NCBI RefSeq assembly: GCF_024055595.1
Contig: NZ_JAMXOF010000001.1
Span: 620,001 to 684,000, forward strand
Reading direction: 5' to 3'
From: Mucilaginibacter aurantiaciroseus
GTDB taxonomy: Bacteria; Bacteroidota; Bacteroidia; Sphingobacteriales; Sphingobacteriaceae
Length of the DNA: 64,000 nt
Shown here in pieces: positions 8,852 to 17,556 of this stretch. Below the pieces are notes generated by a model. The model ran no database searches, was not told the DNA's origin, and saw only the letters and a program-made list of their open reading frames with translations. Within the stretch, counting starts at the first letter, position 1; every line of letters starts with the position of its first letter. The position numbers and the translations under genes are program-made.

Positions 8852-8872
8852 AAAATTTGTTAGTCTAGGAAA

Positions 8873-10117
8873 CTACTCTTTATAAAAGAACCATTTAGAC
8901 AATTCTTTAAAGCTTGCTTTTTTACCATACATCAGGATGCCTACGCGGTAAATACGTGCTGCTACGTAGGTGGTGAATAGGAAGCCTACTACCATCATAA
9001 ACATCGACAGGCCTAACTGCCAGTCGGGCACGCCGCCGAACGGGATCCTTACCATCATGGCAACCGGGGCTGTAAATGGTATGATGGATAACCAAACAGC
9101 CAACGGACTATCCGGTGCCTGGAATAATACTGATACAGACAAAATGTAAGTAAACAATAGTGGTAAAGTAATGGGGAACATAAACTGCTGCGTTTCGGTT
9201 TCGCTGTCAACCGCTGAGCCTACCGCCGCGAACAACGCGCTGTACAACAAGTAGCCGGTTATAAAGTAAAACAGGAAACAACCGAGCACGTAACCAACCG
9301 GGATGGTTTGCAGGGTTTGTAAAGCACCCATAATGCCACTTGAAGAGTTATTGCCCGCAAATTTTGTGGCGATAATAGATAACACTATCCAAGCAGTAAA
9401 TTGGGTTAAACCCACCAGGCCAACGCCGATAATTTTGCCCAGCATCAGTTGAAACGGCTTTACAGACGAAATGATCACCTCAATAATACGGCTTGTTTTT
9501 TCTTCGATAACACCACGCATTACCTGTGCACCATATATAAACAGCGACATATAAATGAGGATTGCACAGGCAATGCCCACGCCCATACTCGCACCAACAT
9601 TAGCATCTTTTGTGCCAGCTTCTGTAACTTCCATTGCACTTACATTAACCCTGTTTTTTTTTGCCTGGTTAAGCAATGCGGTGTCAATGTGGTTAGCCAG
9701 CATAGTATTGGTGGATGCGATCTCGTTCATTTGGTTTTCCACCTCGCCGGTAAGCGTGAAAGATGGTTTCTTTTTAGAGAAGAACTGCACAGGCTTGTGC
9801 GCATAATCCTTGGATATCAATAATACCGAAAGGTCTTCATTGTCCTTAAGCTCTTGTTTGGCCTTTTCTATCGGCTCGTTGGTAGGGATAAATTGGATGT
9901 TTTTAGCATTCTTTAGTTTTCCCTCAAACAAATGGCTTTCGTCGATAACCTTAACTATCTGCGGTTTGGTGATTTGGTTGTTGTCCTTCGCCACATAAGC
10001 GATCAATGCGGTCATGCCTGCCAATAGCAAGGGCACGGCAAACATCATAATCAAAAATGCTTTTTTGCGCACACGGGTAACGTATTCGCGCTGTATGATG
10101 AGTAATATTTTGTTCAT
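8873..10117 (-). CDS. ABC-2 type transporter permease (NatB-like)
   Basis: A 414-residue permease with the layout of NatB-like exporters. TM1 is at residues 18-42, followed by a soluble extracytoplasmic domain to about residue 175. A cluster of five or six membrane helices then fills the C-terminal half. The motif GVIEEKTSRIIEVIISSVKP between helices is diagnostic for the ABC-2 family (EEKT-R-EVL). It follows the ATP-binding gene with 3 bp between them, so the two form one exporter. Sodium or antimicrobial export is possible, but the substrate is not determined. Confidence 0.88.
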   Translation of the reverse strand: MNKILLIIQREYVTRVRKKAFLIMMFAVPLLLAGMTALIAYVAKDNNQITKPQIVKVIDESHLFEGKLKNAKNIQFIPTNEPIEKAKQELKDNEDLSVLLISKDYAHKPVQFFSKKKPSFTLTGEVENQMNEIASTNTMLANHIDTALLNQAKKNRVNVSAMEVTEAGTKDANVGASMGVGIACAILIYMSLFIYGAQVMRGVIEEKTSRIIEVIISSVKPFQLMLGKIIGVGLVGLTQFTAWIVLSIIATKFAGNNSSSGIMGALQTLQTIPVGYVLGCFLFYFITGYLLYSALFAAVGSAVDSETETQQFMFPITLPLLFTYILSVSVLFQAPDSPLAVWLSIIPFTAPVAMMVRIPFGGVPDWQLGLSMFMMVVGFLFTTYVAARIYRVGILMYGKKASFKELSKWFFYKE

Positions 10118-10120
10118 GAC

Positions 10121-11029
10121 CTAGGCAATTAAGTTTACTTTTTCGATGAAGATCTCGTTCATGCTCGGGATAACTTCCTGCAGCATGTTGATGCGTGTTT
10201 TAGGTAACAGGTACTGCAACACATCATTAGCGGTATTGCTGTTGTTCAGTTTTAGCTTGATAGTATTGCTGTTATCCTCGCCCGCAAGTTCGCTGATAAT
10301 ATCAAACGGCTGCGAGCCATCAAAGGCAAGCGGCTCGCCGGTATATTCTACCAGGTAAGTTTCGTTTTTGTACGAGTTGCGGATATGCTTAACACGGCCA
10401 TCCAATATCTTATGCGATTTATGGATGAGGGCGATAGAGTCGCAAAGTTCCTCAACAGACTCCATACGGTGGGTAGAGAAGAGGATGGTAGCGCCTTTGC
10501 GGTTTAGTTCTAAGATCTCATCCTTTATCAATTCGGCATTTACCGGGTCAAAGCCGCTAAAGGGCTCGTCTAATATGATCAAATCTGGCTCATGCAAAAC
10601 GGTAGCAACAAACTGTGCCTTTTGCTGCATCCCTTTAGATAGTTCTTCGATTTTTTTCTTCCACCAGGTTTCCATGCCCAGTTTCTCGAACCAGAATTTA
10701 AGTTTCTTGGTAGCGTCATCGCGGGTTAGACCTTTTAAGCGGGCCAGGTAGATCATTTGCTCGCCTATCTCCATTTTTTTGTACAGGCCGCGTTCTTCGG
10801 GCAGATAGCCAATGCGCTCGATGTGCGACTGGTTTAACTTTTCGCCGTTAAAATATACCTCGCCACTATCAGGCGCTGTAATTTGATTAATGATACGGAT
10901 GAGCGAGGTTTTGCCGGCGCCATTTGGCCCAAGCAGGCCAAATATTTTGCCGCTTTCAACCTCCAGGCTCACATCGTTTAACGCGCGGTGGCCGGCGTAT
11001 TGTTTAACAATGTTGCGAATACTTAGCAT
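10121..11029 (-). CDS. ABC transporter ATP-binding protein (NatA-like)
   Basis: A 302-residue ATPase subunit. Walker A is LLGPNGAGKTSLIR, the signature is ELSKGMQQK, Walker B is LIILDEPFSGFDP and the switch His is in FSTHRM. The Met-Gln form of the signature (SKGMQQK) and the 80-residue C-terminal extension with DUF4162 character (GEPLAFDG to LLPKTRINMLQEVIPSMNEIFIEKV) are typical of NatA-type exporters. It is first in a two-gene operon with the permease at 8873. Confidence 0.9.
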   Translation of the reverse strand: MLSIRNIVKQYAGHRALNDVSLEVESGKIFGLLGPNGAGKTSLIRIINQITAPDSGEVYFNGEKLNQSHIERIGYLPEERGLYKKMEIGEQMIYLARLKGLTRDDATKKLKFWFEKLGMETWWKKKIEELSKGMQQKAQFVATVLHEPDLIILDEPFSGFDPVNAELIKDEILELNRKGATILFSTHRMESVEELCDSIALIHKSHKILDGRVKHIRNSYKNETYLVEYTGEPLAFDGSQPFDIISELAGEDNSNTIKLKLNNSNTANDVLQYLLPKTRINMLQEVIPSMNEIFIEKVNLIA

Positions 11030-11090
11030 AACTGGGTTTAATTTTATGCTAAATTAGATATTGCAGGGATATTATTGTTACAACCAAGGG

Positions 11091-11375
11091 CTATTTAAGC
11101 TGATTTAATTTAAACTGTAAAACCTCTACCGATTCTTTTTGCCTGGAAATGATCACGTACATTTCGCCATTGTAGACCATGCTGACCGGATAGCCATATT
11201 GGCCGTCCTTCCATAGTCGCTCTTGTTTCAGGTGGTAAAGCTCATTGGCTATAATGTAGTTCTTGTTGAATTGTTTCCCATCTGCGGATAGAGACAATAC
11301 TAAGGAATTGGGGTCGTAAAGGTGTAGGGTATCGGGCAAATAAATCATTGACCGCTCTATCTTTTGATGCTGCAA
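11091..11375 (-). pseudogene. C-terminal fragment resembling BNR/sialidase-fold protein
   Basis: About 94 residues of open frame without an ATG at the start. The first usable codon is a TTG at 11375, and the frame stays open for 13 further codons up to a stop at about 11415. The text LVLSLSADGKQFNKNYII ... GQYGYPVSMVYNGEMYVIISRQKESVEVLQF resembles the last blade of exo-alpha-sialidase-like beta-propellers, where YGYP, YVxxSRxKE and VEVL recur. It is probably the remnant of a longer gene. It could instead be a small protein of its own. No signal peptide is visible. Confidence 0.5.
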
Positions 11376-11511
11376 TTCCGCTTCTGTTTGGTAATTATTT
11401 TTAATAGCCGGTTTTTAAGCAATGGGGAAATGAAAGAAAAATATAAGGGATAATATAACAAGATGGCGAGAATTAGGTATGCGTTAAAGATACCGTTAGT
11501 GAGCTATAAAA

Positions 11512-11545
11512 ACAAAAAAGCCCATGATCAATTTGATCACGGGCT
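11512..11545 (-). terminator. Intrinsic terminator downstream of dnaJ
   Basis: The arms AGCCCATGATCA (11519-11530) and TGATCACGGGCT (11534-11545) pair with a single mismatch around a 3-base loop. On the minus strand the stem is followed by a U-rich tract (11518-11512). It sits 44 bp past the dnaJ stop. Confidence 0.75.
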
Positions 11546-11588
11546 CCTAAAATTTTCGTCGTTTATTTTTCTGCTTTCATCTCAAAAC

Positions 11589-12755
11589 CTATTCAAAATA
11601 TTCTTTCATCCGTTCGAAAAAGCTTTTTTCGTTTTTGCCGGGGTTGGGTTTAAAGTTTGGTGAGCCTTGTAATTTTTCTAAAGCTTCGCGTTCTTCGCGG
11701 CTCAGGGCTTTTGGTGTCCAGATGTTTATGTGGATCAATTGATCGCCGCGGTGGTATGAGTTTACCTCCGGTACGCCTTTGCCTTTCAGGCGCAATATTT
11801 TACCACCTTGTGTGCCAGGCTCTAGTTTTATTTTGGCCTTACCATCAATGGTAGGTATTTCTATACTGGTACCTAATGCTGCATCAACAAAGTTTACATG
11901 CAGGTCATATATCACATTGTTTCCGTCGCGCTTTAAAGTTTCGTGAGGAATCTCTTCTATCAATATGATCAGGTCTCCCGGTACGCCACCACGTGGGGCT
12001 GCGTTACCTTTGCCGCTCATGCTTAACTGCATGCCTTCGCTTACACCGGCAGGTACGTTTATGGTGATGGTTTCTTCGCCACGTACAACGCCGTCGCTAT
12101 GGCAAACAGTACATTTTGAGGTAATGGTAGATCCTTCGCCGTTACAGGTAGGGCAGGTGCTGGTTGTTTGCATCTGGCCCAAAATGGTATTGGTAACCCT
12201 GCGTACAGCACCCTGGCCGCCACAAGTTTTACACGTTTGGAAAGATGATTTATCTTTAGCACCTGTACCGTCACAGGTTTTACATAGAATCTGCTTGTTT
12301 ACTTTTATTTTCTTTTCGGCACCGTTAGCGATCTCCTCAAGCGAAAGCCTTACTTTAATGCGCAGGTTACTGCCGCGGGCAACCCTGCGGCCACCACCCT
12401 GGCGGCCACCGCCGCCACCATTAAAGAAACCTTCGAACGGGCTACCACCACCAAATATATCACCAAACTGGCTAAATATGTCGTCCATATTCATGCTGCC
12501 GCCACCGTAACCACCACCATTTGGTGATGACGCGTTGGCAGCGTGGCCAAACTGGTTGTAGCGCTGGCGTTTTTCGGGGTTGCTTAAAACCTCGTAGGCT
12601 TCGGCAGCTTCCTTAAACATTTCTTCAGCCTCTTTATCGCCTTCGTTTTTATCGGGGTGATATTTAATAGCCATTTTACGATATGCCTTTTTTATCTCAT
12701 CAGCCTCTGCGCCTTTGCTAATCCCCAGCACATCGTAATAATCTCTTTTAGCCAT
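11589..12755 (-). CDS. dnaJ: Chaperone protein DnaJ
   Basis: A 388-residue full-length type I DnaJ. The J domain (residues 1-70) contains YHPDKN. A Gly/Phe-rich linker with runs of Gly (about 78-125) follows. Four CxxCxGxG-type zinc-finger motifs ([32 protein letters not shown]) lie at about residues 153-220, ahead of two C-terminal substrate-binding domains. It stimulates DnaK ATPase and delivers unfolded clients. It lies downstream of grpE on the same strand, 166 bp away, and dnaK is not in the window. Confidence 0.96.
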   Translation of the reverse strand: MAKRDYYDVLGISKGAEADEIKKAYRKMAIKYHPDKNEGDKEAEEMFKEAAEAYEVLSNPEKRQRYNQFGHAANASSPNGGGYGGGSMNMDDIFSQFGDIFGGGSPFEGFFNGGGGGRQGGGRRVARGSNLRIKVRLSLEEIANGAEKKIKVNKQILCKTCDGTGAKDKSSFQTCKTCGGQGAVRRVTNTILGQMQTTSTCPTCNGEGSTITSKCTVCHSDGVVRGEETITINVPAGVSEGMQLSMSGKGNAAPRGGVPGDLIILIEEIPHETLKRDGNNVIYDLHVNFVDAALGTSIEIPTIDGKAKIKLEPGTQGGKILRLKGKGVPEVNSYHRGDQLIHINIWTPKALSREEREALEKLQGSPNFKPNPGKNEKSFFERMKEYFE

Positions 12756-12778
12756 TGTTTTTAATTATTTATTTATTG

Positions 12779-12796
12779 TCCCGATAGCTATCGGGA
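12779..12796. repeat. 18-bp perfect palindrome between grpE and dnaJ
   Basis: TCCCGATAGCTATCGGGA is a perfect palindrome within the grpE-dnaJ spacer, 24 bp upstream of the dnaJ start. It could be an operator or simply a copy of the short CCCGATAGCTATCGGG repeat frequent in Bacteroidota genomes. No CIRCE element was recognised in this spacer. Confidence 0.6.
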
Positions 12797-12921
12797 TAGT
12801 GAATTGATGATTTCCGCATCACTTATCTTTAACGCTTTGTAATCTGTATTTGAATTAAGAAGGATCTGTTGCCGACTAACTTAATCACTAAATCAGTCAT
12901 TCACTAAATCACTAATTATCC

Positions 12922-13512
12922 TTACGCTCCAACAATTACTTTGGCGAAACGGATAACTTTCTCGTTAAGCTCGTAACCTTTTTCCATTTCATCAACTACC
13001 TTGCCTTTCATATCGTCAGTCGGGGCAGGGATGTTGGTAATGGCCTCGTGCAAATCAGGGTCAAACGTGGTGCCTATGGATTGCATTTCTTTTAAACCCT
13101 TTTGGGTGAGGATATTTTTTAGTTTGTGCTGTATCAAAGCAACACCTTCTTTAACAGGCACAACATCGGTAACCGTATCCATAGCACGTAAAGCGCGTTC
13201 AAAATCGTCCAAAACGGGCAACAGGGCAATAATAATGTCCTTACCTTCTGTTTTGCGTACATCTTCGCGCTCCTTGATAGTACGGCGACGGAAGTTATCA
13301 AACTCGGCATAAAGCCTTAAATATTTATCATTTGCCTGGGTTAACTCTTCTTTATGTTTTTCCTCGGCAGAAGGGCCATTTTCGGCCTCTGTGGTTTCAG
13401 TAGTTTGTTCCTGTCCGTCAGCTTGTCCGTTTTCATTGGTCACTTCGGCGGTATTTTCAGGAGTTTCTGAATTTCCTTTATTTTTTTTCTTTAGCATGTC
13501 GTTAAAATTCAT
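12922..13512 (-). CDS. grpE: Nucleotide exchange factor GrpE
   Basis: A 196-residue protein. The first 60 residues are low-complexity and rich in Glu, Asn and Thr. A long coiled-coil helix follows (EEKHKEELTQANDKYLRLYAEFDNFRRRT). The family signature comes next (GVALIQHKLKNILTQKGLKEM ... FDPDLHEAI), and the C-terminal beta domain ends NEKVIRFAKVIVG. GrpE releases ADP from DnaK. It precedes dnaJ, as is usual in Bacteroidota. Confidence 0.95.
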   Translation of the reverse strand: MNFNDMLKKKNKGNSETPENTAEVTNENGQADGQEQTTETTEAENGPSAEEKHKEELTQANDKYLRLYAEFDNFRRRTIKEREDVRKTEGKDIIIALLPVLDDFERALRAMDTVTDVVPVKEGVALIQHKLKNILTQKGLKEMQSIGTTFDPDLHEAITNIPAPTDDMKGKVVDEMEKGYELNEKVIRFAKVIVGA

Positions 13513-13677
13513 AGCAAGTAGTGCTAATCAAGTATCCTGCCATCGGGTTAAACCCGACAAGCTGGCAGTAGTGGTTTGAAAATGTTGTAAATACTGGCAG
13601 AAAGTAATGTGGCAGTTAAAAGTGGCAGTGGCAGTATGTTTAAAACTGCTGCTGCTACCTGCAACTGCTACTAAAAA

Positions 13678-14361
13678 CTATGCAATCTGCACGTCCTCTA
13701 AAACCTTACCGTTCTCGCATTTGATAATACGCGATGGGAAGGTGCGGATGATATGATAATCGTGTGTGGCAACAACAACAGCGGTGCCGCTTTGGCTAAT
13801 TTGTTTAAGCAGTAAAACGATCTCTTCAGAAGTATCAGGGTCCAGGTTACCTGTAGGCTCATCAGCTAATATGATCTCGGGATTGTTAAGCAATGCACGG
13901 GCAATAACTACGCGTTGCTGCTCGCCGCCCGAAAGCTCATGAGGCATTTTTTTAAGTTTAGAACGCAGGCCAACTTTTTCTAATACATCTAAAATGCGGT
14001 CGGTAATTTGTTTTTTATCGTCCCAGCCGGTGGCACGTAATACAAAATGCAGGTTTTGCTCAACAGATCTATCTGTCAATAATTGAAAATCCTGGAAAAC
14101 TATACCCAGCTTGCGGCGCAGGTAAGGCACATCTTTGGTAGCAAGTTTACTTAACTCGTAGCCACATGCGTGGCCTGTGCCGCTGGTAATGTTCAGATCG
14201 CCATAAATAACTTTTAGCAAACTACTTTTACCTGAACCGGTTTGGCCAATAAGCCAAACAAAATCGCCTTTATCAATATGCAGGTTTACGTTTGATAAAA
14301 CCAGGTGTTTTTGCTGAAAAATATCAACGTTATTTAGTTTTATAATAGAGTTTCCAATCAT
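13678..14361 (-). CDS. ftsE: Cell division ATP-binding protein FtsE
   Basis: A 227-residue ABC ATPase without membrane segments. Walker A is [14 protein letters not shown], the signature [16 protein letters not shown], Walker [14 protein letters not shown] and the switch ATHDYHII. This matches the FtsE/LolD class, and the [11 protein letters not shown] ending favours FtsE. With FtsX it regulates peptidoglycan hydrolases at the septum. ftsX is not adjacent. It follows a conserved 67-residue protein with a 5-bp gap. Confidence 0.85.
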   Translation of the reverse strand: MIGNSIIKLNNVDIFQQKHLVLSNVNLHIDKGDFVWLIGQTGSGKSSLLKVIYGDLNITSGTGHACGYELSKLATKDVPYLRRKLGIVFQDFQLLTDRSVEQNLHFVLRATGWDDKKQITDRILDVLEKVGLRSKLKKMPHELSGGEQQRVVIARALLNNPEIILADEPTGNLDPDTSEEIVLLLKQISQSGTAVVVATHDYHIIRTFPSRIIKCENGKVLEDVQIA

Positions 14362-14366
14362 TTTAC

Positions 14367-14570
14367 TTACAGCTCTAATTTTAATATTTTACCAAAGGGC
14401 AGCTCTTTAACAACGCCCATAATGTAGTCATGTTTATCAGAAAGGCCAATTTTTTGTAACGATTTCTCGGGCCTGTCTACCCTAAAGTATGCTAGCAAGG
14501 TGAATTTATCGTCCCGCAACTGCACGTAATCTGGTATTTTGGCAACGCCTTTTACTTTTATAATGTACAT
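14367..14570 (-). CDS. Small conserved hypothetical protein upstream of ftsE
   Basis: A 67-residue, basic, mostly beta-predicted protein (MYIIKVKGVAKIPDYVQLRD ... DYIMGVVKELPFGKILKLEL). There is no signal peptide, membrane helix or Cys. The 5-bp gap to ftsE indicates a shared transcript. I do not recognise a family with a known function. The regular strand pattern and good start codon argue for a real gene. Confidence 0.65.
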   Translation of the reverse strand: MYIIKVKGVAKIPDYVQLRDDKFTLLAYFRVDRPEKSLQKIGLSDKHDYIMGVVKELPFGKILKLEL

Positions 14571-14688
14571 ATTTTTAACTAAAATCTAAAAGCAGAGCGC
14601 TTAAAGCTTTAGGTTTCAAATTTACTTTTTTTAGCCGAAAGCCGTATCGTTATTCCGAAATAAGCTTTTTGCTTTTAGCATTCGGCTT

Positions 14689-15714
14689 TCAGCTTAAGCT
14701 CCACAAAAATTCCATCGTATCTACACCATCGGCATAATCTTGTAACCGGGGGTGCTGGCTTTGGCCAAACGTTACCACTTGGTTTTCTGTTTTTATACTA
14801 GCATTGGTGACAATGCACTGCAGGTTTTCGCTTTGTTCCTGCAATAATCGTTCGGCTGCTGCAAGATCGGTATAGGTATCGTAAAACAGGCAGGCCAGGG
14901 GTGAAGTTAATCGGGTATCCTGTTTCAATAACAGGAAGCCGTTATCCAAATGCAAGTCGCGGTTTACCAGGTAAATAGATTTATTATAATCGTAATTGTT
15001 ATTGTATTTGTGATGATGGATGATAGGGGCAAAGTGCTCTATCGATTCAAAAAAGAAATTGAATACATAACCCTCGGGCACCAAAAGCTTAGATACATTA
15101 CGACATCCCAAGCCAAAATAATCAAAAATATCGTGGCCTAAAGCAGCTAACTGCTCTGCTGTTTCATCGCCTGTAAGCAACGCAATACTGTTGCGGTTTT
15201 TACGGACGATGTTGGGCACCTTGCCAAAGTAATACTCAAAATAGCGCGATGTATTGTTGCTGCCGGTGGCGATGATAGCGTCAAAATTTTCTAACCTTTC
15301 TACTATGCTGTATTTATCGGCATATGAACCATCTATCTCCACCAATTTGTTCAGTACGTATTTGATCAGGCGCGAATCTTGCGAGGAGGCTTTTATAAGC
15401 GCATGGTTGCCGGTTGCCAGCACACAAAGCACATCATGGAAGCCCACCAGCGGGATATTGCCGGCAAGTACCAAACCAACTTTTTTGTTGCCACCTTGTG
15501 CAATATTGTATTTGCCAATCCATTGCTCCAGGTCGGTTTTGTTAAGCATTTCGCCGTTAGCTTTTACGGCATTTAATACGCTTTGGGGTGTAAACCAGGC
15601 GTTGTGCTGGCGTTCGGTCTCTATTACTTCCATTAGTTCATGATCAGGCGCGGCCAACAGTTCCCCCAACGCCGAAAATGTATTTACTATACCCGGAATA
15701 TTAAATTTTGACAT
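14689..15714 (-). CDS. Acyl-CoA reductase (LuxC-like)
   Basis: A 341-residue protein of the LuxC/aldehyde-dehydrogenase superfamily. It has a nucleotide-binding and substrate region (GNIPLVGFHDVLCVLATGN), a catalytic Cys candidate in YFGLGCRNVSKLLVPEGY, and IIATGSNNTSRYFEYYFGK. The family reduces acyl-CoA or acyl groups to aldehydes. It is divergent from a 4Fe-4S ferredoxin 105 bp away, a pairing that recurs in Bacteroidota and suggests electron transfer or co-regulation. Substrate unknown. Confidence 0.85.
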   Translation of the reverse strand: MSKFNIPGIVNTFSALGELLAAPDHELMEVIETERQHNAWFTPQSVLNAVKANGEMLNKTDLEQWIGKYNIAQGGNKKVGLVLAGNIPLVGFHDVLCVLATGNHALIKASSQDSRLIKYVLNKLVEIDGSYADKYSIVERLENFDAIIATGSNNTSRYFEYYFGKVPNIVRKNRNSIALLTGDETAEQLAALGHDIFDYFGLGCRNVSKLLVPEGYVFNFFFESIEHFAPIIHHHKYNNNYDYNKSIYLVNRDLHLDNGFLLLKQDTRLTSPLACLFYDTYTDLAAAERLLQEQSENLQCIVTNASIKTENQVVTFGQSQHPRLQDYADGVDTMEFLWSLS

Positions 15715-15754
15715 ATATATGTTAACGGGCTAAACCCTTAAGGCCTTTTTTTGT

Positions 15755-15762
15755 TATATTTG
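15755..15762 (+). promoter_or_regulatory. Candidate -7 box (TATATTTG) for the ferredoxin gene
   Basis: TATATTTG matches TAnnTTTG exactly, 57 bp upstream of the ferredoxin ATG at 15820, in the divergent intergenic region. A matching -33 element is not clear, since the T-run just upstream is too close. Confidence 0.4.
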
Positions 15763-15819
15763 CACAACCCGAATTATAGGGCAAAGGTAAATAGAATACT
15801 ACAAGAATATTTAAATAAT

Positions 15820-16173
15820 ATGGCGATTATAATCACCGATGAATGCATAAACTGCGGGGCCTGCGAACCAGAGTGCCCAAACAATGCTATTTATGATGCA
15901 GGTGCGGCTTGGCGCTTTAGCGACGGGACAGATTTAAAAGGAATAATTGATTTTGGCGACGGTAATACCTTAAATTCCGAAGAAACTCAGGCTGCATTGT
16001 CTGACGATATTTATTATATAGTTCCGGATAAATGTACCGAGTGTGTTGGTTTTCATGACGAGCCGCAATGTGCTGCTGTTTGCCCGGTTGATTGCTGTGT
16101 GGATGACGAAGATGTACGCGAAACCGAAGAAGAATTGCACGCCAAAAAAGACTGGTTGCATCAAAACGGATAA
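15820..16173 (+). CDS. 4Fe-4S dicluster ferredoxin
   Basis: The start at 15820 gives [28 protein letters not shown], the standard ferredoxin opening. An ATG further upstream would add 23 residues that include the promoter region. The protein has 117 residues. Cluster I ligands are [12 protein letters not shown]. Cluster II is [22 protein letters not shown], with the 8-residue insertion of the Azotobacter/Chromatium-type ferredoxin. The C-terminus is acidic ([18 protein letters not shown]). It is a low-potential electron carrier, and its divergent acyl-CoA reductase neighbour may be a partner. Confidence 0.93.
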   Translation: MAIIITDECINCGACEPECPNNAIYDAGAAWRFSDGTDLKGIIDFGDGNTLNSEETQAALSDDIYYIVPDKCTECVGFHDEPQCAAVCPVDCCVDDEDVRETEEELHAKKDWLHQNG

Positions 16174-16194
16174 TTTTAAAATACTTATTAAAAA

Positions 16195-16226
16195 GGGGAA
16201 AGCAGATAATGCTATCCCCTTTTTTG
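16195..16226 (+). terminator. Intrinsic terminator after ferredoxin
   Basis: GGGGAAAGCA pairs with TGCTATCCCC around a 5-base loop with one internal mismatch, followed by seven T. It begins 21 bp after the ferredoxin stop, with an A-run before the stem. Confidence 0.75.
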
Positions 16227-16276
16227 TTTAACAAAAGTTTATAACTACTTTAACGTCATAATCTGTGACTTGATAA

Positions 16277-17038
16277 ATGGAATACGGAATCTGTAATTTA
16301 AGCGTTGTACCCTTACGTGCCGAACCAAATGACCGCAGCGAAATGGTGTCGCAAGTTTTGTTTGGAGAAGCCTTCGAGATTTTAGAGTGGAAAGATAAGT
16401 GGGTTCAAATCACCACTGCTTATGACAATTATACCGGTTGGATAGATCGTTTACAGTTTGTTATGCTTGGCCACCTGGCTTATAAGCGCCTTGTACAAAC
16501 ACCGCCGCCTGTAACCTTTAGCGCCGTTACCCAAGCCTGGAAAATTATAGATAATACTGTAATTCATCTCCCCGCGGGTGCTTCGCTTGCTTTTTTAGAA
16601 GGGACTACAAGTTACATTGGCAATCAAAAATTTGAGATCATAGGCACCATCGGCGATACTAATAGTATATTAAATATTGCCCAATCGTTTTTAAACGCGC
16701 CCTATTTGTGGGGTGGCCGCACACATTTTGGGATAGATTGCTCGGGTTTTACCCAGGTAGTTTATAAATTAAGGGGAATAGCTTTAAAACGCGATGCCTC
16801 GCAACAGGCAGAACAGGGCGAACTGGTAGAATCGGTACTAAAAGCAAAACCCGGCGACCTTGCTTTCTTCAATAACCCCGAAGGGCGCATCACCCACGTG
16901 GGTATTATTATGGGCGGGGGTAAAATAATACATGCCTCCGGCAAAGTTAAGATAGATTCTATCGATACTGAGGGCATCTACTCGGAAGAACTTAAGCGCC
17001 ATACCCACAGGCTTAAAGTTGTGAAGCGATATTCTTAA
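16277..17038 (+). CDS. C40 family peptidase (NlpC/P60) with SH3 domains
   Basis: A 253-residue protein. The N-terminal bacterial SH3 region (residues 1-55, MEYGICNLSVVPLRAEPNDRSE) is followed by a second beta region and an NlpC/P60 domain from about residue 130. The catalytic Cys155 is in FGIDCSGF, the His207 in ITHVGI, and His219 in KIIHASGK completes the triad. The family cuts gamma-D-Glu-diamino acid bonds in peptidoglycan or muropeptides. It lacks an obvious signal peptide, as do YkfC-type muropeptide-recycling enzymes, so a cytoplasmic recycling role is plausible. Confidence 0.9.
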   Translation: MEYGICNLSVVPLRAEPNDRSEMVSQVLFGEAFEILEWKDKWVQITTAYDNYTGWIDRLQFVMLGHLAYKRLVQTPPPVTFSAVTQAWKIIDNTVIHLPAGASLAFLEGTTSYIGNQKFEIIGTIGDTNSILNIAQSFLNAPYLWGGRTHFGIDCSGFTQVVYKLRGIALKRDASQQAEQGELVESVLKAKPGDLAFFNNPEGRITHVGIIMGGGKIIHASGKVKIDSIDTEGIYSEELKRHTHRLKVVKRYS

Positions 17039-17145
17039 AACTCATTTCTTTTTCATTCTTGTTTTTTTTGACCCGTTTTTTTGATCTGCTACTAGCGTAA
17101 GCACCATAAGCTACTCTCAAGATCATTAATATGCTTAACCAGCCA

Positions 17146-17463
17146 TCAGTAAAACATTCGGTGCACTTTTTTTAAACCAGTTGCACCATCGTGATTTTGC
17201 AAAATTGACCCGGTAACAGTAAGGATACCGTTAACAATAAGATTAACTGTTTTAAACGTGCCCATTGTTACCGAAGCAACAGTTGTAGATATCCTGAATT
17301 AATTTGAGCTTGATTAGTAAAAGTGGTGCCGTTTACCCCTATAAAAACGTTGTCTGTTGCAGTAGGTGGGTTTGCGGGTGCCACAGTAGCTGCGCCAATG
17401 CGCCAGTTGGCGACGTTGCTCCAGTCTGCGCTTGTACCTCCGCGCCAGTTGTAGGTAGACTGT
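17146..17463 (-). pseudogene. Decayed fragment of a beta-repeat surface protein
   Basis: Read on the minus strand, one frame gives YNWRGGTSADWSNVANW ... PPTATDNVFIG and continues to FTNQAQINS. After a single-base frame change it continues as TVASVTMGTF ... LTVTGSILQNHDG, ending at a stop near 17146. The W-x-G-x-x-SADWSNxANW and TVASVT-LTVTG patterns are typical of large secreted beta-repeat proteins of Bacteroidota. A stop codon just upstream of YNW and the internal frameshift show that this is a remnant. The rest of the 17039-17556 gap holds no gene. Confidence 0.65.
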
Positions 17464-17556
17464 TATAGTTAAAAATACAATGAATAAAATGAACAGATTG
17501 AACCATTGTGAACAAAATGGTAATTATTAATTAAATTTAGAGTTATTGAGAATATT

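Noticed and set aside
14625..14694. Inverted repeat AGCCGAAAGCCG / CGGCTTTCAGCT as terminator of acyl-CoA reductase
   Set aside because: The arms are 38 bases apart and imperfect, one arm overlaps the stop codon, and on the minus strand the stem is followed by A rather than U.
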